From Alienimonas chondri (GTDB taxonomy: Bacteria > Planctomycetota > Planctomycetia > Planctomycetales > Planctomycetaceae): a DNA stretch of 64,000 nucleotides. The stretch spans positions 1 to 64,000 of the forward strand of contig NZ_WTPX01000003.1 of the NCBI RefSeq assembly GCF_013036045.1, written 5' to 3'. The translations under genes and the position numbers were made by a program. The notes under the pieces were generated by a model, which searched no databases, was not told the DNA's origin, and saw only the letters and a list, made by a program, of their open reading frames with translations. Positions 1-10,123 of the stretch are shown one piece after another (within the stretch, counting starts at the first letter, position 1; each line of letters starts with the position of its first letter).

Positions 1-1
1 C

Positions 2-2116
2 CCCGAAACCACGGATCGCACCTTCGCGGAAGACACGGTCCCCTCCGCACCGGGCGGCGAGACGCATCAAACAGCGGGCGAGGGACACGAAACGTTGACC
101 ACGGCCCAGGGCGTCGCGGTCGCGGACGATCAGAACTCCCTGAAAGTCGGCGGCCCCCGCGGGCCGGTGGCTTTGGAGGACTTTCAGCTCCGCGAGAAGA
201 TCTTCCACTTCGATCATGAACGGATCCCCGAGCGCGTCGTGCACGCCCGCGGCTACGGCGCCCGGGGTTACTTCGAGAACTACAAGCCGCTGACGGATCT
301 CACCGCGGCGGACCCGTTCAGCGAAGCGGGGCTGAAGACGCCGGTGTTCACGCGGTTCTCCACCGTCGCGGGCAATAAGGGCAGCGCCGACCTCGCCCGA
401 GACGTCCGCGGCTTTGCGGTGAAGTTTTATACCCGTGCGGGGAACTGGGATCTCGTGGGGAACAACATCCCCGTGTTCTTTATTCAGGACGCGGTGAAGT
501 TCCCGGACCTGATTCACTCCGCCAAGCCGGAGCCGGACCGGGCCTTCCCGCAGGCTCAAACCGCCCACGACAACTTCTGGGACTTTATGTCCCTGATGCC
601 GGAAGCGACCCACATGGCGATGTGGATCATGTCCGACCGGGCGATCCCGCGTTCCTTCCGCTTTATGGAGGGCTTCGGCGTGCACACCTTCCGCCTGGTG
701 AACGCGAAGGGGAAATCGACCTTCGTGAAGTTCCATTGGAAGCCGAAGCAGGGACTGCAATCGGTGGTGTGGAACGAGGCGTTGAAGATCAACGGCGCCG
801 ACCCGGATTTCCACCGCCGCGACCTCTGGGGAGCGATCGAAGCGGGCGACGAAAGCGGCGACTACCCCGAATGGGAACTCGGCCTGCAAACCTTCTCCGA
901 AGAGGACGCCGACCGTTGGATCAAGGAGTACGGCTTCGACGTGCTGGACGCCACGAAGCTGATCCCGGAGGAACTGGTTCCGGTGAAGCCCGTCGGCAAG
1001 ATGGTCTTGAACGAGCGCGTCGATAATTTCTTCGCCGAGACGGAACAGGTCGCCTTCTGCACGCAGAACGTCGTGCCGGGGATCGACTTCACGAACGATC
1101 CGCTGTTGCAGGGCCGGAACTTCAGCTACCTCGATACGCAGACGAAGCGTTTGGGCGGGCCGAACTTCACCCATATCCCCGTGAACGCCCCGAAGTGCCC
1201 GTTCCACCACTTCCAACAGGACGGGCATATGGCGATGCACAACCCCGTCGGCCGGGCGAACTACGAACCGAATAGCTGGGGGCCGGAGCACAACCCGAAA
1301 GAAAACCCGGAGACCGGTTATCAATCCCTCCCGGTCGAGGAGAGCGGCCCCAAGGTCCGCGTCCGCAGCGAGACCTTCGCCGACCATTACAGTCAGGCCC
1401 GGCAGTTCTATATCAGCCAGACGCCCGAGGAGCAGACGCACATCGCCGACGCCTTTACCTTTGAGCTGAGCAAGGTGCAGACGCCGGCGATTCGCAAGCG
1501 GATGGTCTCCCATCTGTTGAACGTCGACGCGGATCTCGCCCGGACCGTCGGCGAACAATTGCGGCTGGAGGAGATGCCCGCCCCCGCCGACGCCGCGAAG
1601 CCGACCCGGCAGGATCTCAAGCCGTCGGACGCGCTCAGTATTATCAAGAACGGCCCGGCCAGCTTTAAAGGTCGGAAGGTCGGGGCGCTGGTGACCGACG
1701 GCGTCGACGCCGACTTGCTGGCCGGCCTGATGAAGGCCTGCAAAGCGGAGGGCGCGATGCTGGAGTTGATCGCCCCGCACGTCGGCGGCGTGACGGACAG
1801 CGCCGGCAAACACCACGACGCCGACGAGAAAATCGACGGCGGTCCCTCCGTCCTCTACGACGCCGTCGCCCTGCTGCCGTCGGCGGACGGGGCGGTGGAA
1901 CTGAAAACGATGCCGCCCGCCCGCGACTTCGTCGCGGACGCCTTCGCCCACAAGAAGTTCATCGCCCACGTCAAAGCCGCCACGCCCCTGTTGGGCAAAG
2001 CCGGCGTGGTGCCGGACGATCTCGACGGCGGCTGCGTCGAATTGAAGTCGGCGTCCGACTGCGACGCCTTTGTCAAACAGTGCCGCGCCCTGCGGTTCTG
2101 GGATCGGAAAGCGTGA
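2..2116 (+). CDS. katE: Large-subunit catalase (HPII/KatE type), 5' end outside window
   Basis: Heme catalase that converts hydrogen peroxide to water and oxygen in the cytoplasm. Visible hallmarks are the distal-heme segment around [11 protein letters not shown], the [10 protein letters not shown] segment with the active-site Asn, and the proximal heme Tyr in [10 protein letters not shown]. The last 150 or so residues (from about [12 protein letters not shown]) form the extra flavodoxin/DJ-1-like domain that marks the HPII class over small-subunit catalases. The first possible start inside the window is a TTG at 95, but the frame is open back to base 2 and encodes a polar stretch ending ETLTT, which resembles the N-terminal extension of HPII enzymes. 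The real start is therefore probably to the left of the window and this entry is partial. The gene reads away from the window edge with no visible operon partner. Confidence 0.95.
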   Translation, partial: PETTDRTFAEDTVPSAPGGETHQTAGEGHETLTTAQGVAVADDQNSLKVGGPRGPVALEDFQLREKIFHFDHERIPERVVHARGYGARGYFENYKPLTDLTAADPFSEAGLKTPVFTRFSTVAGNKGSADLARDVRGFAVKFYTRAGNWDLVGNNIPVFFIQDAVKFPDLIHSAKPEPDRAFPQAQTAHDNFWDFMSLMPEATHMAMWIMSDRAIPRSFRFMEGFGVHTFRLVNAKGKSTFVKFHWKPKQGLQSVVWNEALKINGADPDFHRRDLWGAIEAGDESGDYPEWELGLQTFSEEDADRWIKEYGFDVLDATKLIPEELVPVKPVGKMVLNERVDNFFAETEQVAFCTQNVVPGIDFTNDPLLQGRNFSYLDTQTKRLGGPNFTHIPVNAPKCPFHHFQQDGHMAMHNPVGRANYEPNSWGPEHNPKENPETGYQSLPVEESGPKVRVRSETFADHYSQARQFYISQTPEEQTHIADAFTFELSKVQTPAIRKRMVSHLLNVDADLARTVGEQLRLEEMPAPADAAKPTRQDLKPSDALSIIKNGPASFKGRKVGALVTDGVDADLLAGLMKACKAEGAMLELIAPHVGGVTDSAGKHHDADEKIDGGPSVLYDAVALLPSADGAVELKTMPPARDFVADAFAHKKFIAHVKAATPLLGKAGVVPDDLDGGCVELKSASDCDAFVKQCRALRFWDRKA

Positions 2117-2285
2117 ATCGGAGAGCGTGAATCGGATATCATGCGAGGATGCGCGCTCCGACGCGCCGCGGCGTCGCTCAAGCCGGGACCGTTCGGACCC
2201 CGTCGGGTTCGCCCGACGTGGGCGCCGGCGGTCCCGGACCGTGGCGGCCCCCCGCGAGTCGTTCTCCCCTCACCGAAGATCCTCC

Positions 2286-2465
2286 ATGATCGCTCAGCAT
2301 TCTCCCATGGCCGACCAGGTCTCGCTCGCACGACGTTTCGCGACGACATTGACCTTGATCGCAGCCCTCACGGCGGGCCTCACCTCGTTGACCGGCTGCG
2401 ATGAAACTGTCGAAGGCCCGGTGGAGCAGTCCGAAGAACTTGATCCGCTCCCCGAGGACTATTGA
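2286..2465 (+). CDS. Small predicted lipoprotein
   Basis: A 59-residue ORF with a lipoprotein signal: a short positive stretch (LARR), a hydrophobic run rich in T, L and A, and a lipobox LTGC. The mature part is only about 25 residues and acidic (DETVEGPVEQ, ending PLPEDY). The ATG at 2286 is preferred; an in-frame ATG lies at 2307. Tiny lipoproteins like this are common next to DUF1559 genes in planctomycetes, and the next gene, convergent across a hairpin, is one. No function can be assigned. Gene status rests mainly on the lipobox and on the ORF ending just before a perfect terminator hairpin. Confidence 0.6.
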   Translation: MIAQHSPMADQVSLARRFATTLTLIAALTAGLTSLTGCDETVEGPVEQSEELDPLPEDY

Positions 2466-2552
2466 TCGCAGTGGAGAGCTGAGCGCCGTAGTCGGCGTCT
2501 GCCCCGCGGGCCGGCGCTCGCCGGCGTTCCGCGGAAGCCTCCCGCTGAAACA

Positions 2553-2590
2553 CAACCGCCCCCGATCGCGCTGGCGATCGGGGGCGGTTG
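2553..2590. terminator. Strong bidirectional hairpin terminator
   Basis: A perfect 17-bp inverted repeat (arms 2553-2569 and 2574-2590) with a 4-nt GCTG loop. It sits between two convergent genes, the lipoprotein ending at 2465 and the DUF1559 gene ending at 2631. There is no clear T-run, so it would act by stem strength. Confidence 0.75.
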
Positions 2591-2630
2591 CTTGCGGCTG
2601 AATCCCACCGATCGACGGGCGGCGTAGCGA

Positions 2631-3821
2631 TCAGAACCCGTTGGTGACCGTCTCGCCCGCATTGCGGGTTCCCAGCGCTCCCCAGATCCCGTAAGGGCTG
2701 CGGCCGCTGGTGACCATGGCTGCGTTCTGATTCCCGACGTCGATCGTCTCCGAGATAAAGTGAACGGAGCCGTCGGTCAGGACGACCTGCACGCCGCCGG
2801 AGTGGTTGCTGGTCGCGGAGAAGATCCCGCCGGGCGACCCGTCGTAGATTGGGTTTTTGCAGCTGGGGCCGTTGGGGGGCGTAATCGTATTAAACCCCGT
2901 GTGGCAGGTGGCGCCCTGCGCCCACCGGCTGCCGCGGACCCACTGCGAGTTCCGGTCATGCATCATCGCGATGGACGGGGCGTAGTAACCCGGTTCGTTC
3001 GGGTCGGCGACGGCATCGGTGCAGTTCGCGCCGGGATTGGTGTAGATCTCCGGACCGAGATCCCAGGCGACGTTCCCCTTATACCGACGGGTTTTGTCGC
3101 CGCGAACGAATTCCCCGTACAGGATCGTGGTGGTGGTTCCGTCGCGAACGTCCCGCATGCCGAGAGACTGCCCGCGAACCGCCATGCCGCGGGTCATGCC
3201 CGTGTAGTTGGGTCCGGTCTGCTCGCCGCTTTCTCCTCCGGTTCCCTGTGACTGGTTCAACGGCGGGTTATTTCCGCCGTTGGTCGTGTTGCCGTTGCCG
3301 TTGTCGCCCCAGTTCATGCCGTAGTTGGAGTCCGCGAGGTCCGTGACTCGCGTACCGTCCGACGGACACAGCAGAAACGCGATCTGCGTGATCCAGGGGT
3401 CGTAGTTCGTCTGCCAGGGAGCCGGACCCATCGGGGGATAGTTCGGCCCCTTGTTGTACGGCTTGGAGATCTCGTTCCACAGCGCCGTTTGATCCAGGTA
3501 CGGCGTCATCGCCACGAACGAACTCAACGCGGCCCGGTTGCTGTTGGCCGTGGTCTTGCCGTTGTGGCCGTTTTTTCCGAAGCCTGTGCCGCCGCAAGCG
3601 ATCGGGAATACTTTATAGGTACTGTGGTAATTATGCGCCGCCAAGCCGATCTGCTTGAGGTTGTTCTGACATTGGCCGCGGCGGGCGGCCTCGCGGGCCT
3701 GCTGAACGGCAGGCAACAGCAGGCTGACCAGGATCGCAATAATCGCGATCACCACCAGCAGTTCGATGAGTGTAAAGCCGCGGCGCGACGGCTTCGGCGG
3801 AGCGGAAACAGGAAATCGCAT
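2631..3821 (-). CDS. DUF1559 prepilin-like secreted protein
   Basis: A 396-residue protein with a type IV pilin/type II secretion pseudopilin N-terminus: [20 protein letters not shown], cleaved after Gly by a prepilin peptidase. It is followed by the conserved DUF1559 segment [27 protein letters not shown]. The C-terminus carries the family's His...Asp-Gly motif ([18 protein letters not shown]). DUF1559 proteins are hugely expanded in planctomycetes and are thought to be envelope or fibre components, but the role of individual members is unknown. It is transcribed away from the esterase at 4188-5141 and is convergent with the small lipoprotein. A second member lies at 52981-53934. Confidence 0.9.
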   Translation of the reverse strand: MRFPVSAPPKPSRRGFTLIELLVVIAIIAILVSLLLPAVQQAREAARRGQCQNNLKQIGLAAHNYHSTYKVFPIACGGTGFGKNGHNGKTTANSNRAALSSFVAMTPYLDQTALWNEISKPYNKGPNYPPMGPAPWQTNYDPWITQIAFLLCPSDGTRVTDLADSNYGMNWGDNGNGNTTNGGNNPPLNQSQGTGGESGEQTGPNYTGMTRGMAVRGQSLGMRDVRDGTTTTILYGEFVRGDKTRRYKGNVAWDLGPEIYTNPGANCTDAVADPNEPGYYAPSIAMMHDRNSQWVRGSRWAQGATCHTGFNTITPPNGPSCKNPIYDGSPGGIFSATSNHSGGVQVVLTDGSVHFISETIDVGNQNAAMVTSGRSPYGIWGALGTRNAGETVTNGF

Positions 3822-4187
3822 GACGACCTCGTAAAGTGAAGAGGACCCCGGGATGGGAACCGGCTGGAATCAGCCTTCTCCGATCATAGCCGGTCGGCGA
3901 GACGATCGCATCAGCGGTCCCCTCACATTCCCCAAGCCTCCTCCAAGCCGAAAGATCGAACGAAACGGCTGCTGCCGAAGGGCGAGGAACCATCCCGGCG
4001 CCCGCCCGATCGCCCCGCTATCCTTGCCTTCGCCCAGAACGCGGCCCCAGGACGACCTCGGAGGTCGAACCTTCGCAACGTCGGGCCGTGGGGACGCATC
4101 ACGCTCCGCCGGGACGCGTTCGCGTCCGCCCTTCGGCGCCGAACCGGACGCCCGGGAGCGGGCGTCGCGGTCCCGTTCGGACGTCGA
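3822..4187. other. Intergenic region, no gene seen
   Basis: 366 bases between two minus-strand genes. It must hold the DUF1559 promoter. A 7-bp stem with a 6-nt loop at 4147-4166, just past the esterase stop, could terminate that gene. ORFs read here are compositional artefacts with no recognisable protein features. Confidence 0.4.
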
Positions 4188-5141
4188 TCAGTTCGCCGCA
4201 GCGTCCTTCCAGCCACGCCACAGCCAGACGAGGCGATCTTCGAAGCCGTCGCTGGCGGATTCGCTGTTGTGGCCGCCCTCGCCCCACCAGGTCTTGTAGT
4301 CGTAGCCTTTATATTCCAAGGCGCTGGCCATCTGTTGGTTCGCCAGCCACCAGTCGCCATGGTCGTTGGACAGGTCGCCGGAGCCGTCCTGCAACGCCAC
4401 GCGAATCGGCTTCGGCTCGTTCTTGCGGATCATCACCGGGTACTCGTGGCCGCCGGGAACGCCGGTCCCGCGACCGCCGCGGATGCCGGTGAACGACCCG
4501 ATATGCGAACTGACTTTCCCGAACCCCTTCGGCTGTCCGGCGGTGAACCACGCGGCGCTGAAGGCGCAGATTCCGCCGCTGCTGTTCCCGCAGATCGCCC
4601 GTAGCGCCGGGTCTTCGGAGACGTTCAGCCCCTTCAATGCGACGGGCAATAATTCGTCGTTGAGGTAATTGACGTAGGCGTCGGTGACGGTGTCGTATTC
4701 GATGCTGCGGTTGCCCGGCTTCAACGTTTTGCCGTCGACCTTCACCTGCCATCCGCGGCCCTCCGGCGCCTTGCCGCCCAGTTCGTTCTTCACCTGGGAG
4801 GCGGAGAAGCCCGGATCGACCATCACCGCGATCGTCGGCGGCATCTTGCCGGAGGCGATCAGCCGATCGAACGTCCCGGGGACGTTGAACGGGCCGTCCT
4901 TCCGCACGAAGTTGTGGCCGTCCTGAAAGACCATCAACGCGGCGGGCGTCTTCGGGTCGTACTGGGCCGGAACGTACACGCTATAGGCCCGCAGCGTGCC
5001 GGGATAAATCTTCGAATCAGCGAAGACGCCGTCCGTGACTTTTCCTTCCGGGACGGCGCCCTCTTCCTGGTGGTCCGGCGCCGGCCCGGCGGCGGGCAAC
5101 AGGGCGAGTAACAATGCGGCGGGCAGCGGAGCGGCGATCAT
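4188..5141 (-). CDS. Secreted alpha/beta-hydrolase esterase (Fes/esterase-D-like)
   Basis: A 317-residue alpha/beta hydrolase with an N-terminal hydrophobic signal peptide (PLPAALLLALLPAAG). The nucleophile elbow is GNSSGG, putting the catalytic Ser at about residue 187. The upstream segments YSVYVPAQYDP and VFQDGHNF match the putative-esterase family that includes enterobactin-esterase-like and feruloyl-esterase-like enzymes. The terminal GGHNSESASDGFEDRLVWLWRGW region supplies the likely catalytic His. The substrate cannot be read from sequence; a carbohydrate ester is plausible given the degradative genes around it. It is divergent from the zinc peptidase gene, with a shared 220-bp control region. 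Confidence 0.8.
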   Translation of the reverse strand: MIAAPLPAALLLALLPAAGPAPDHQEEGAVPEGKVTDGVFADSKIYPGTLRAYSVYVPAQYDPKTPAALMVFQDGHNFVRKDGPFNVPGTFDRLIASGKMPPTIAVMVDPGFSASQVKNELGGKAPEGRGWQVKVDGKTLKPGNRSIEYDTVTDAYVNYLNDELLPVALKGLNVSEDPALRAICGNSSGGICAFSAAWFTAGQPKGFGKVSSHIGSFTGIRGGRGTGVPGGHEYPVMIRKNEPKPIRVALQDGSGDLSNDHGDWWLANQQMASALEYKGYDYKTWWGEGGHNSESASDGFEDRLVWLWRGWKDAAAN

Positions 5142-5362
5142 CGGCGGGAGCGAATGGGAAGGAGGGACAAGCGATCGAAAGCGTACCCGCCGATCCGTTC
5201 CCCCCGCCAGCGGACCGGGGGAGGCAGACCGGGAGGCCGCCTGAGAACTGTCGACGGGCGGTATCTTCCCCTGCCCGACCGGGACGTCCCCGAGGACGCG
5301 GCTCGTTCGGCTCGCTACCGTGCCTCATTCAGTCTTCGCCCCCCCGTCGAAACGAGCCCGAG

Positions 5363-6198
5363 ATGCAGTGGAGAGGTCGCCGCGAGAGCAGCAATGTGGA
5401 GGACCGCCGCGGCGTCCCGGCCAAGGGCTTGGCCCTGGGCGGCGGGGGGATCGGCACGCTGTTGATTATCGGCCTGTTCTGGCTGCTGGGCGGCGATATC
5501 GGGCAGGTCGCCCAGATGCAGCAACAGGCCGGCGGCCCCCCGGCCGCGAATCGTCCGGCGAGCGAAGATGACGAAGCCAAGGACTTTCTCGAAGTCGTCC
5601 TCGCGGACACGGAGGACGTCTGGCGGGCTCAGTTCGAGCAACATTACCCCCGCCCTTATCAGGACACGACGCTGGTGATGTTCACCGGCGCCGTCGACAG
5701 CGGCTGCGGCCGCGCGAGCAGCGGCGTCGGTCCCTTTTATTGCCCGGCCGATCGACAGGTTTATATCGACCCGAGTTTCTTCACGCAATTAAAACGTCAA
5801 CTCGGCGCCCCGGGCGATTTCGCCGCCGCCTACGTCGTCGCGCACGAGGTGGGCCATCATGTGCAGAACCTGCTCGGCTATAGCGACCGCGTCAACGCCG
5901 TGCGGCGGGGCGGAAACGAATTAGAAATCAACCGCGCGAGCGTGCGGCTGGAACTCCAGGCGGACTTCCTCGCCGGCGTCTGGGCGCACCACGGCCAAAA
6001 GGAGAAGCGGTTTTTAGAGGAAGGAGATATTGAAGAGGCGTTGAACGCGGCCTCGAAGATCGGCGACGACACGTTGCAGCGCCAAGCGACCGGCAGCGTG
6101 AACCCGGACGGATTCACCCACGGCACCAGCGAGCAGCGGGTGCGTTGGTTTCGCAGGGGTTTCGAGACAGGCGATTTGAGCCTGCTCGACCAGCCGTT

Positions 6199-6223
<25 letters not shown>
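5363..6223 (+). CDS. Neutral zinc metallopeptidase (YpfJ/KPN_02809 family)
   Basis: A 286-residue, membrane-anchored predicted metallopeptidase. It starts MQWRGRRESSNVEDRRG, the usual N-terminus of this family, then has one transmembrane segment (GIGTLLIIGLFWLLGG, about residues 35-50). The DVW..QF...Y..P.....FTG block follows, with CG.A....GPFYCP typical of the family. The zinc site is HEVGHH in VVAHEVGHHVQNLLG, followed by RLELQADFLAGVWA, which supplies a downstream acidic ligand. The ATG at 5363 is chosen because the family N-terminus begins there; the frame is open further upstream but without homology. The physiological substrate is unknown. It stands alone, with the tRNA-Leu gene next downstream. 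Confidence 0.9.
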
Positions 6224-7701
<1,478 letters not shown>

Positions 7702-7704
7702 GGG

Positions 7705-7944
7705 TCAGGCTCCAGTCGTGGTGGAGGGATCGCAGGTGGCCGGCACGGCCTGTCGACACTTCGCCGCCTGCACATATCGGTCGAGGTCGCGGGGGTCGTA
7801 CCGCACCCAGCGGCCGTCCCGCAGAACGGGAATCGGCCCCTTGGGGGCGGTCAGATCGAGCAGCTTCCGCTCGGAGATGGTCAACCACCCGGCGGCCTGC
7901 CGGCGGGTGAGAAGTGCGGCGGTCGGAGTCATAACGGGCGGCAT
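7705..7944 (-). CDS. Excisionase-like HTH protein
   Basis: A 79-residue protein with one MerR/excisionase-type winged HTH: LLTRRQAAGWLTISERKLLDL, then a wing with PVLRDGRWVRYDPRDLDRYV. This HTH_17 pattern is standard for small excisionases and directionality factors. It lies 3 bp upstream of the integrase on the same strand, so the two are almost certainly co-transcribed. It probably binds near an att site to bias the integrase toward excision, and may also regulate the integrase. An internal ATG at 7932 (MTPTAALL) is an equally possible start. Confidence 0.82.
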   Translation of the reverse strand: MPPVMTPTAALLTRRQAAGWLTISERKLLDLTAPKGPIPVLRDGRWVRYDPRDLDRYVQAAKCRQAVPATCDPSTTTGA

Positions 7945-7992
7945 GGGCTTCGGGGGGAGAGGTTAGCGCGACCGGGGGGCCGGCGCGAGGGG

Positions 7993-9303
7993 TCAGGCGG
8001 CAGGCAGGCCGCGCTTCCGGCGATGCTTTTCCATCAGCTTTCGTACGCCGGCATCCTTCTGTCCGAGCTTCGCGGCGTTCGCGGAGATGAACGCCAGCAG
8101 TTCGGGAACGGTGCCGACCGGTGCCCCACAGTCCACGGCGATCCCGGCGGCGTAGCTCATCATCGTTTGGGCGGCTTTCTCCGGCCGAATCAGGGAGCGG
8201 TCTACCGGCTTCACCGAGGCGAAGGCGGTGCGTTCGTCCCAGCCACCGAAGGTGTCCTGCACGAGCCGCCAGAAGTCGGACGGCGCCGCTCTCGACTGGT
8301 GCCCGTTGGCCTTGTCTGGCACCCCATCCGTCAGCATGAAGAAGGTTCTGCCGTCATCACCGCCGCTGATCTTGCGGGCGATGTTCGGCAGGTTGTCGAG
8401 AACGTCGAGGGCCGTGCGGTAGCCGTGATCGGCCAGCCACGCCCCCATCAGCCGATACTCGACCCGGACCGCCGGGCCGAGGTCTTCCAAGTCCGTAAGT
8501 TCGTGCTCATGCCAGCGGTCCCGCAGCATGCATTGGCGATAGCCGTAGGACTTGGACGACAGCTCCCGCAGCTTGTCATAAATCGTCAGCAGCAGCCGCT
8601 TGCCGCTCCCCACCTTCAGCCCGGTCGGGGCGTTCCCTTCCGTAAACCGCACATGCTTCTTCGCGGAACTGACGAACCGGCCCGCGTCGTAGGGGACCAG
8701 CACGTCGCGGTGCATGTCGCGGCAGTAGAAATCGCCGCAGAGGTCCACCCGCTTCACCCACTCGTCCACCACCTCGCCGCCGAGCTTCTCGATGACGTGG
8801 TTCTGCACCGAGAGAGCAGACCGCAGACCGTAGACGACGCAGGCATCCCCGGTGATCCGGCGACGAAAGTTATAAAGCGTTCGATCGGTCGACGGACGCG
8901 GGTCGAGGTGCAGGACGATCGAGTCCCCGCCCGGTCCGGTTTCCAGCCGCAGTTCGCAGTGCGAATCCCTGCCGCTCCCGGCCCCCCGCCCGTGGACATG
9001 CCAGGTCGCGCCGGGTTCGGCGATCGTTTGCGGCGTTCGCTTCTCCCGAGCAACGGCCCGCAGCGCCCGATATTGCTCCCAGCCTACCGGCAGCGCTTTG
9101 GGCCAGCGAATTACGCCGCCGGTCTCCCACCAGTCGACGGCTCGGTGTGGGTTGGGGTCCCGGTCGAGGCGGCGGCGGGCATCCCGCATCGCGTCGCGTT
9201 CAGTGTTCCGCGGTGATGATTGGCGGTTAGAAGGTCCCGTGATACTGGGGCACGGGGGCTGCTCGAAGGCGGAGGAGCGGCGGTCGTTATTGGCGGTGGT
9301 CAT
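7993..9303 (-). CDS. Rep_trans-like replication initiation protein
   Basis: A 436-residue protein resembling the Rep_trans replication-initiation-factor family used by rolling-circle plasmids and integrative elements. Visible landmarks are VKRVDLCGDFYCRD (about 183-196), the GSGKRLLLTIYDK block (about 232-244) and AVRVEYRL (about 278-285), in the order and spacing of that family. Such proteins nick a double-strand origin with a Tyr to start replication; which Tyr is catalytic here is not clear. The first 38 residues look unstructured, so the Met at residue 39 is a possible alternative start. It precedes the excisionase and integrase genes on the same strand. The hairpin at 9380-9438, upstream of its start, is a candidate origin. 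Confidence 0.68.
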   Translation of the reverse strand: MTTANNDRRSSAFEQPPCPSITGPSNRQSSPRNTERDAMRDARRRLDRDPNPHRAVDWWETGGVIRWPKALPVGWEQYRALRAVAREKRTPQTIAEPGATWHVHGRGAGSGRDSHCELRLETGPGGDSIVLHLDPRPSTDRTLYNFRRRITGDACVVYGLRSALSVQNHVIEKLGGEVVDEWVKRVDLCGDFYCRDMHRDVLVPYDAGRFVSSAKKHVRFTEGNAPTGLKVGSGKRLLLTIYDKLRELSSKSYGYRQCMLRDRWHEHELTDLEDLGPAVRVEYRLMGAWLADHGYRTALDVLDNLPNIARKISGGDDGRTFFMLTDGVPDKANGHQSRAAPSDFWRLVQDTFGGWDERTAFASVKPVDRSLIRPEKAAQTMMSYAAGIAVDCGAPVGTVPELLAFISANAAKLGQKDAGVRKLMEKHRRKRGLPAA

Positions 9304-9379
9304 CAGATCCCGTCCGTGGGAGGTGAAGAAACGAAAAGTAAAGTTACCGATCTGCCGTCCTGAGCGTCGCCAGTCGATC

Positions 9380-9438
9380 CGGCGGCGGGCGGGCGTCGCT
9401 CCGCCGAGGCGGAGCGTCGCGCCGCCCGCCCGCCGCCG
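9380..9438. other. Long GC-rich hairpin upstream of rep (candidate origin or terminator)
   Basis: A 16-bp outer stem (9380-9395 with 9423-9438) and a 9-bp inner stem (9397-9405 with 9408-9416) separated by a small asymmetric bulge. It lies between the end of the HTH gene at 9486 and the rep start at 9303. It may be the nick-site hairpin for Rep, or a terminator and attenuator controlling rep expression. Confidence 0.55.
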
Positions 9439-9485
9439 ATCCGCCAGCTACGCCACGGATCGCCCCCTCGAAGATTCGTTCCGTT

Positions 9486-9887
9486 CTACTCCAGACTTCG
9501 GGCGATGAGGATGTCCCGCCATGCGTCGCATTCAGTGCGTGGGACGTACGAAAACTCTCTCCGCGTGCGGGTGCGTTCTCCGCCCAAGGCGCCGCGGACG
9601 GTGTCCTGCAACTCGTAGAGCAGCACCGTGAGGCCGCCCCGTTTGACCCGCTTGTGCACGGACGGACGGGAGACGCCGACGTACTCGGCGACCCACTCGT
9701 AGGGGACCAGTTCCCCGCCGAAGTCTTCGTGCACTTCGCGGAACCAGGTCGCCAACGTCGCTTCGCCCCCGCTGTCCCGGTAGACGCGGGTGCCGGGGTC
9801 GATGTGGACGGCCTGATTCTTCCCCTGCGGGATAAGGCAGCGTGCGGCATAGTCGGCGAGGCGGGGGTCCGGAGAGATGTCGGGCAC
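9486..9887 (-). CDS. HTH protein of the integrative element
   Basis: A 133-residue protein with a GTG start (reads VPDISPDPRLADYAARC). The central segment LVPYEWVAEYVGVSRPSVHKRVKRGGLTVLLYEL looks like a helix-turn-helix with a short wing, similar to the DNA-binding proteins that accompany Rep in small planctomycete elements. It is possibly a copy-number or lysogeny-type regulator. It lies between two large hairpins (9380-9438 and 10037-10111), which suggests an independent transcription unit. No family name can be given with confidence. Confidence 0.62.
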   Translation of the reverse strand: MPDISPDPRLADYAARCLIPQGKNQAVHIDPGTRVYRDSGGEATLATWFREVHEDFGGELVPYEWVAEYVGVSRPSVHKRVKRGGLTVLLYELQDTVRGALGGERTRTRREFSYVPRTECDAWRDILIARSLE

Positions 9888-10036
9888 GGATTCGTTGCAC
9901 GGCTGGGTTGTACTCGCTCGCCGGCGAGAGGGAACCCCAACATGCTACGAAATGTTGCCCGGCGCCGTCGCGTGCGTCGCGACGTGCCGGCCGGACCTGC
10001 CGGACATCGGCTCGGGCTCGACAAGAGGGGACCGCC

Positions 10037-10111
10037 GCCCCTCCCGCCTTCGCCGTCGCGTCACCCCTGCATCGGGCGAAGGGCTGACGCGACGGCGAAG
10101 GCGGGAGGGGC
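10037..10111. other. Perfect 27-bp inverted repeat in the element
   Basis: The arms 10037-10063 and 10085-10111 are exact reverse complements, separated by 21 nt. The repeat lies just downstream of the cargo gene (stop at 10124) and upstream of the HTH gene. It is far longer than other terminators in the window, so besides termination it may be a replication (single-strand or double-strand) origin or a dimer-resolution site. Confidence 0.7.
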
Positions 10112-10123
10112 TATCTGAGTCGA

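Noticed and set aside
2070-2285. N-terminal extension of the small lipoprotein back to 2070
   Set aside because: The upstream segment overlaps the catalase end, is Arg/Ser-rich and would place 72 residues before the lipobox signal, so the start at 2286 is more credible.
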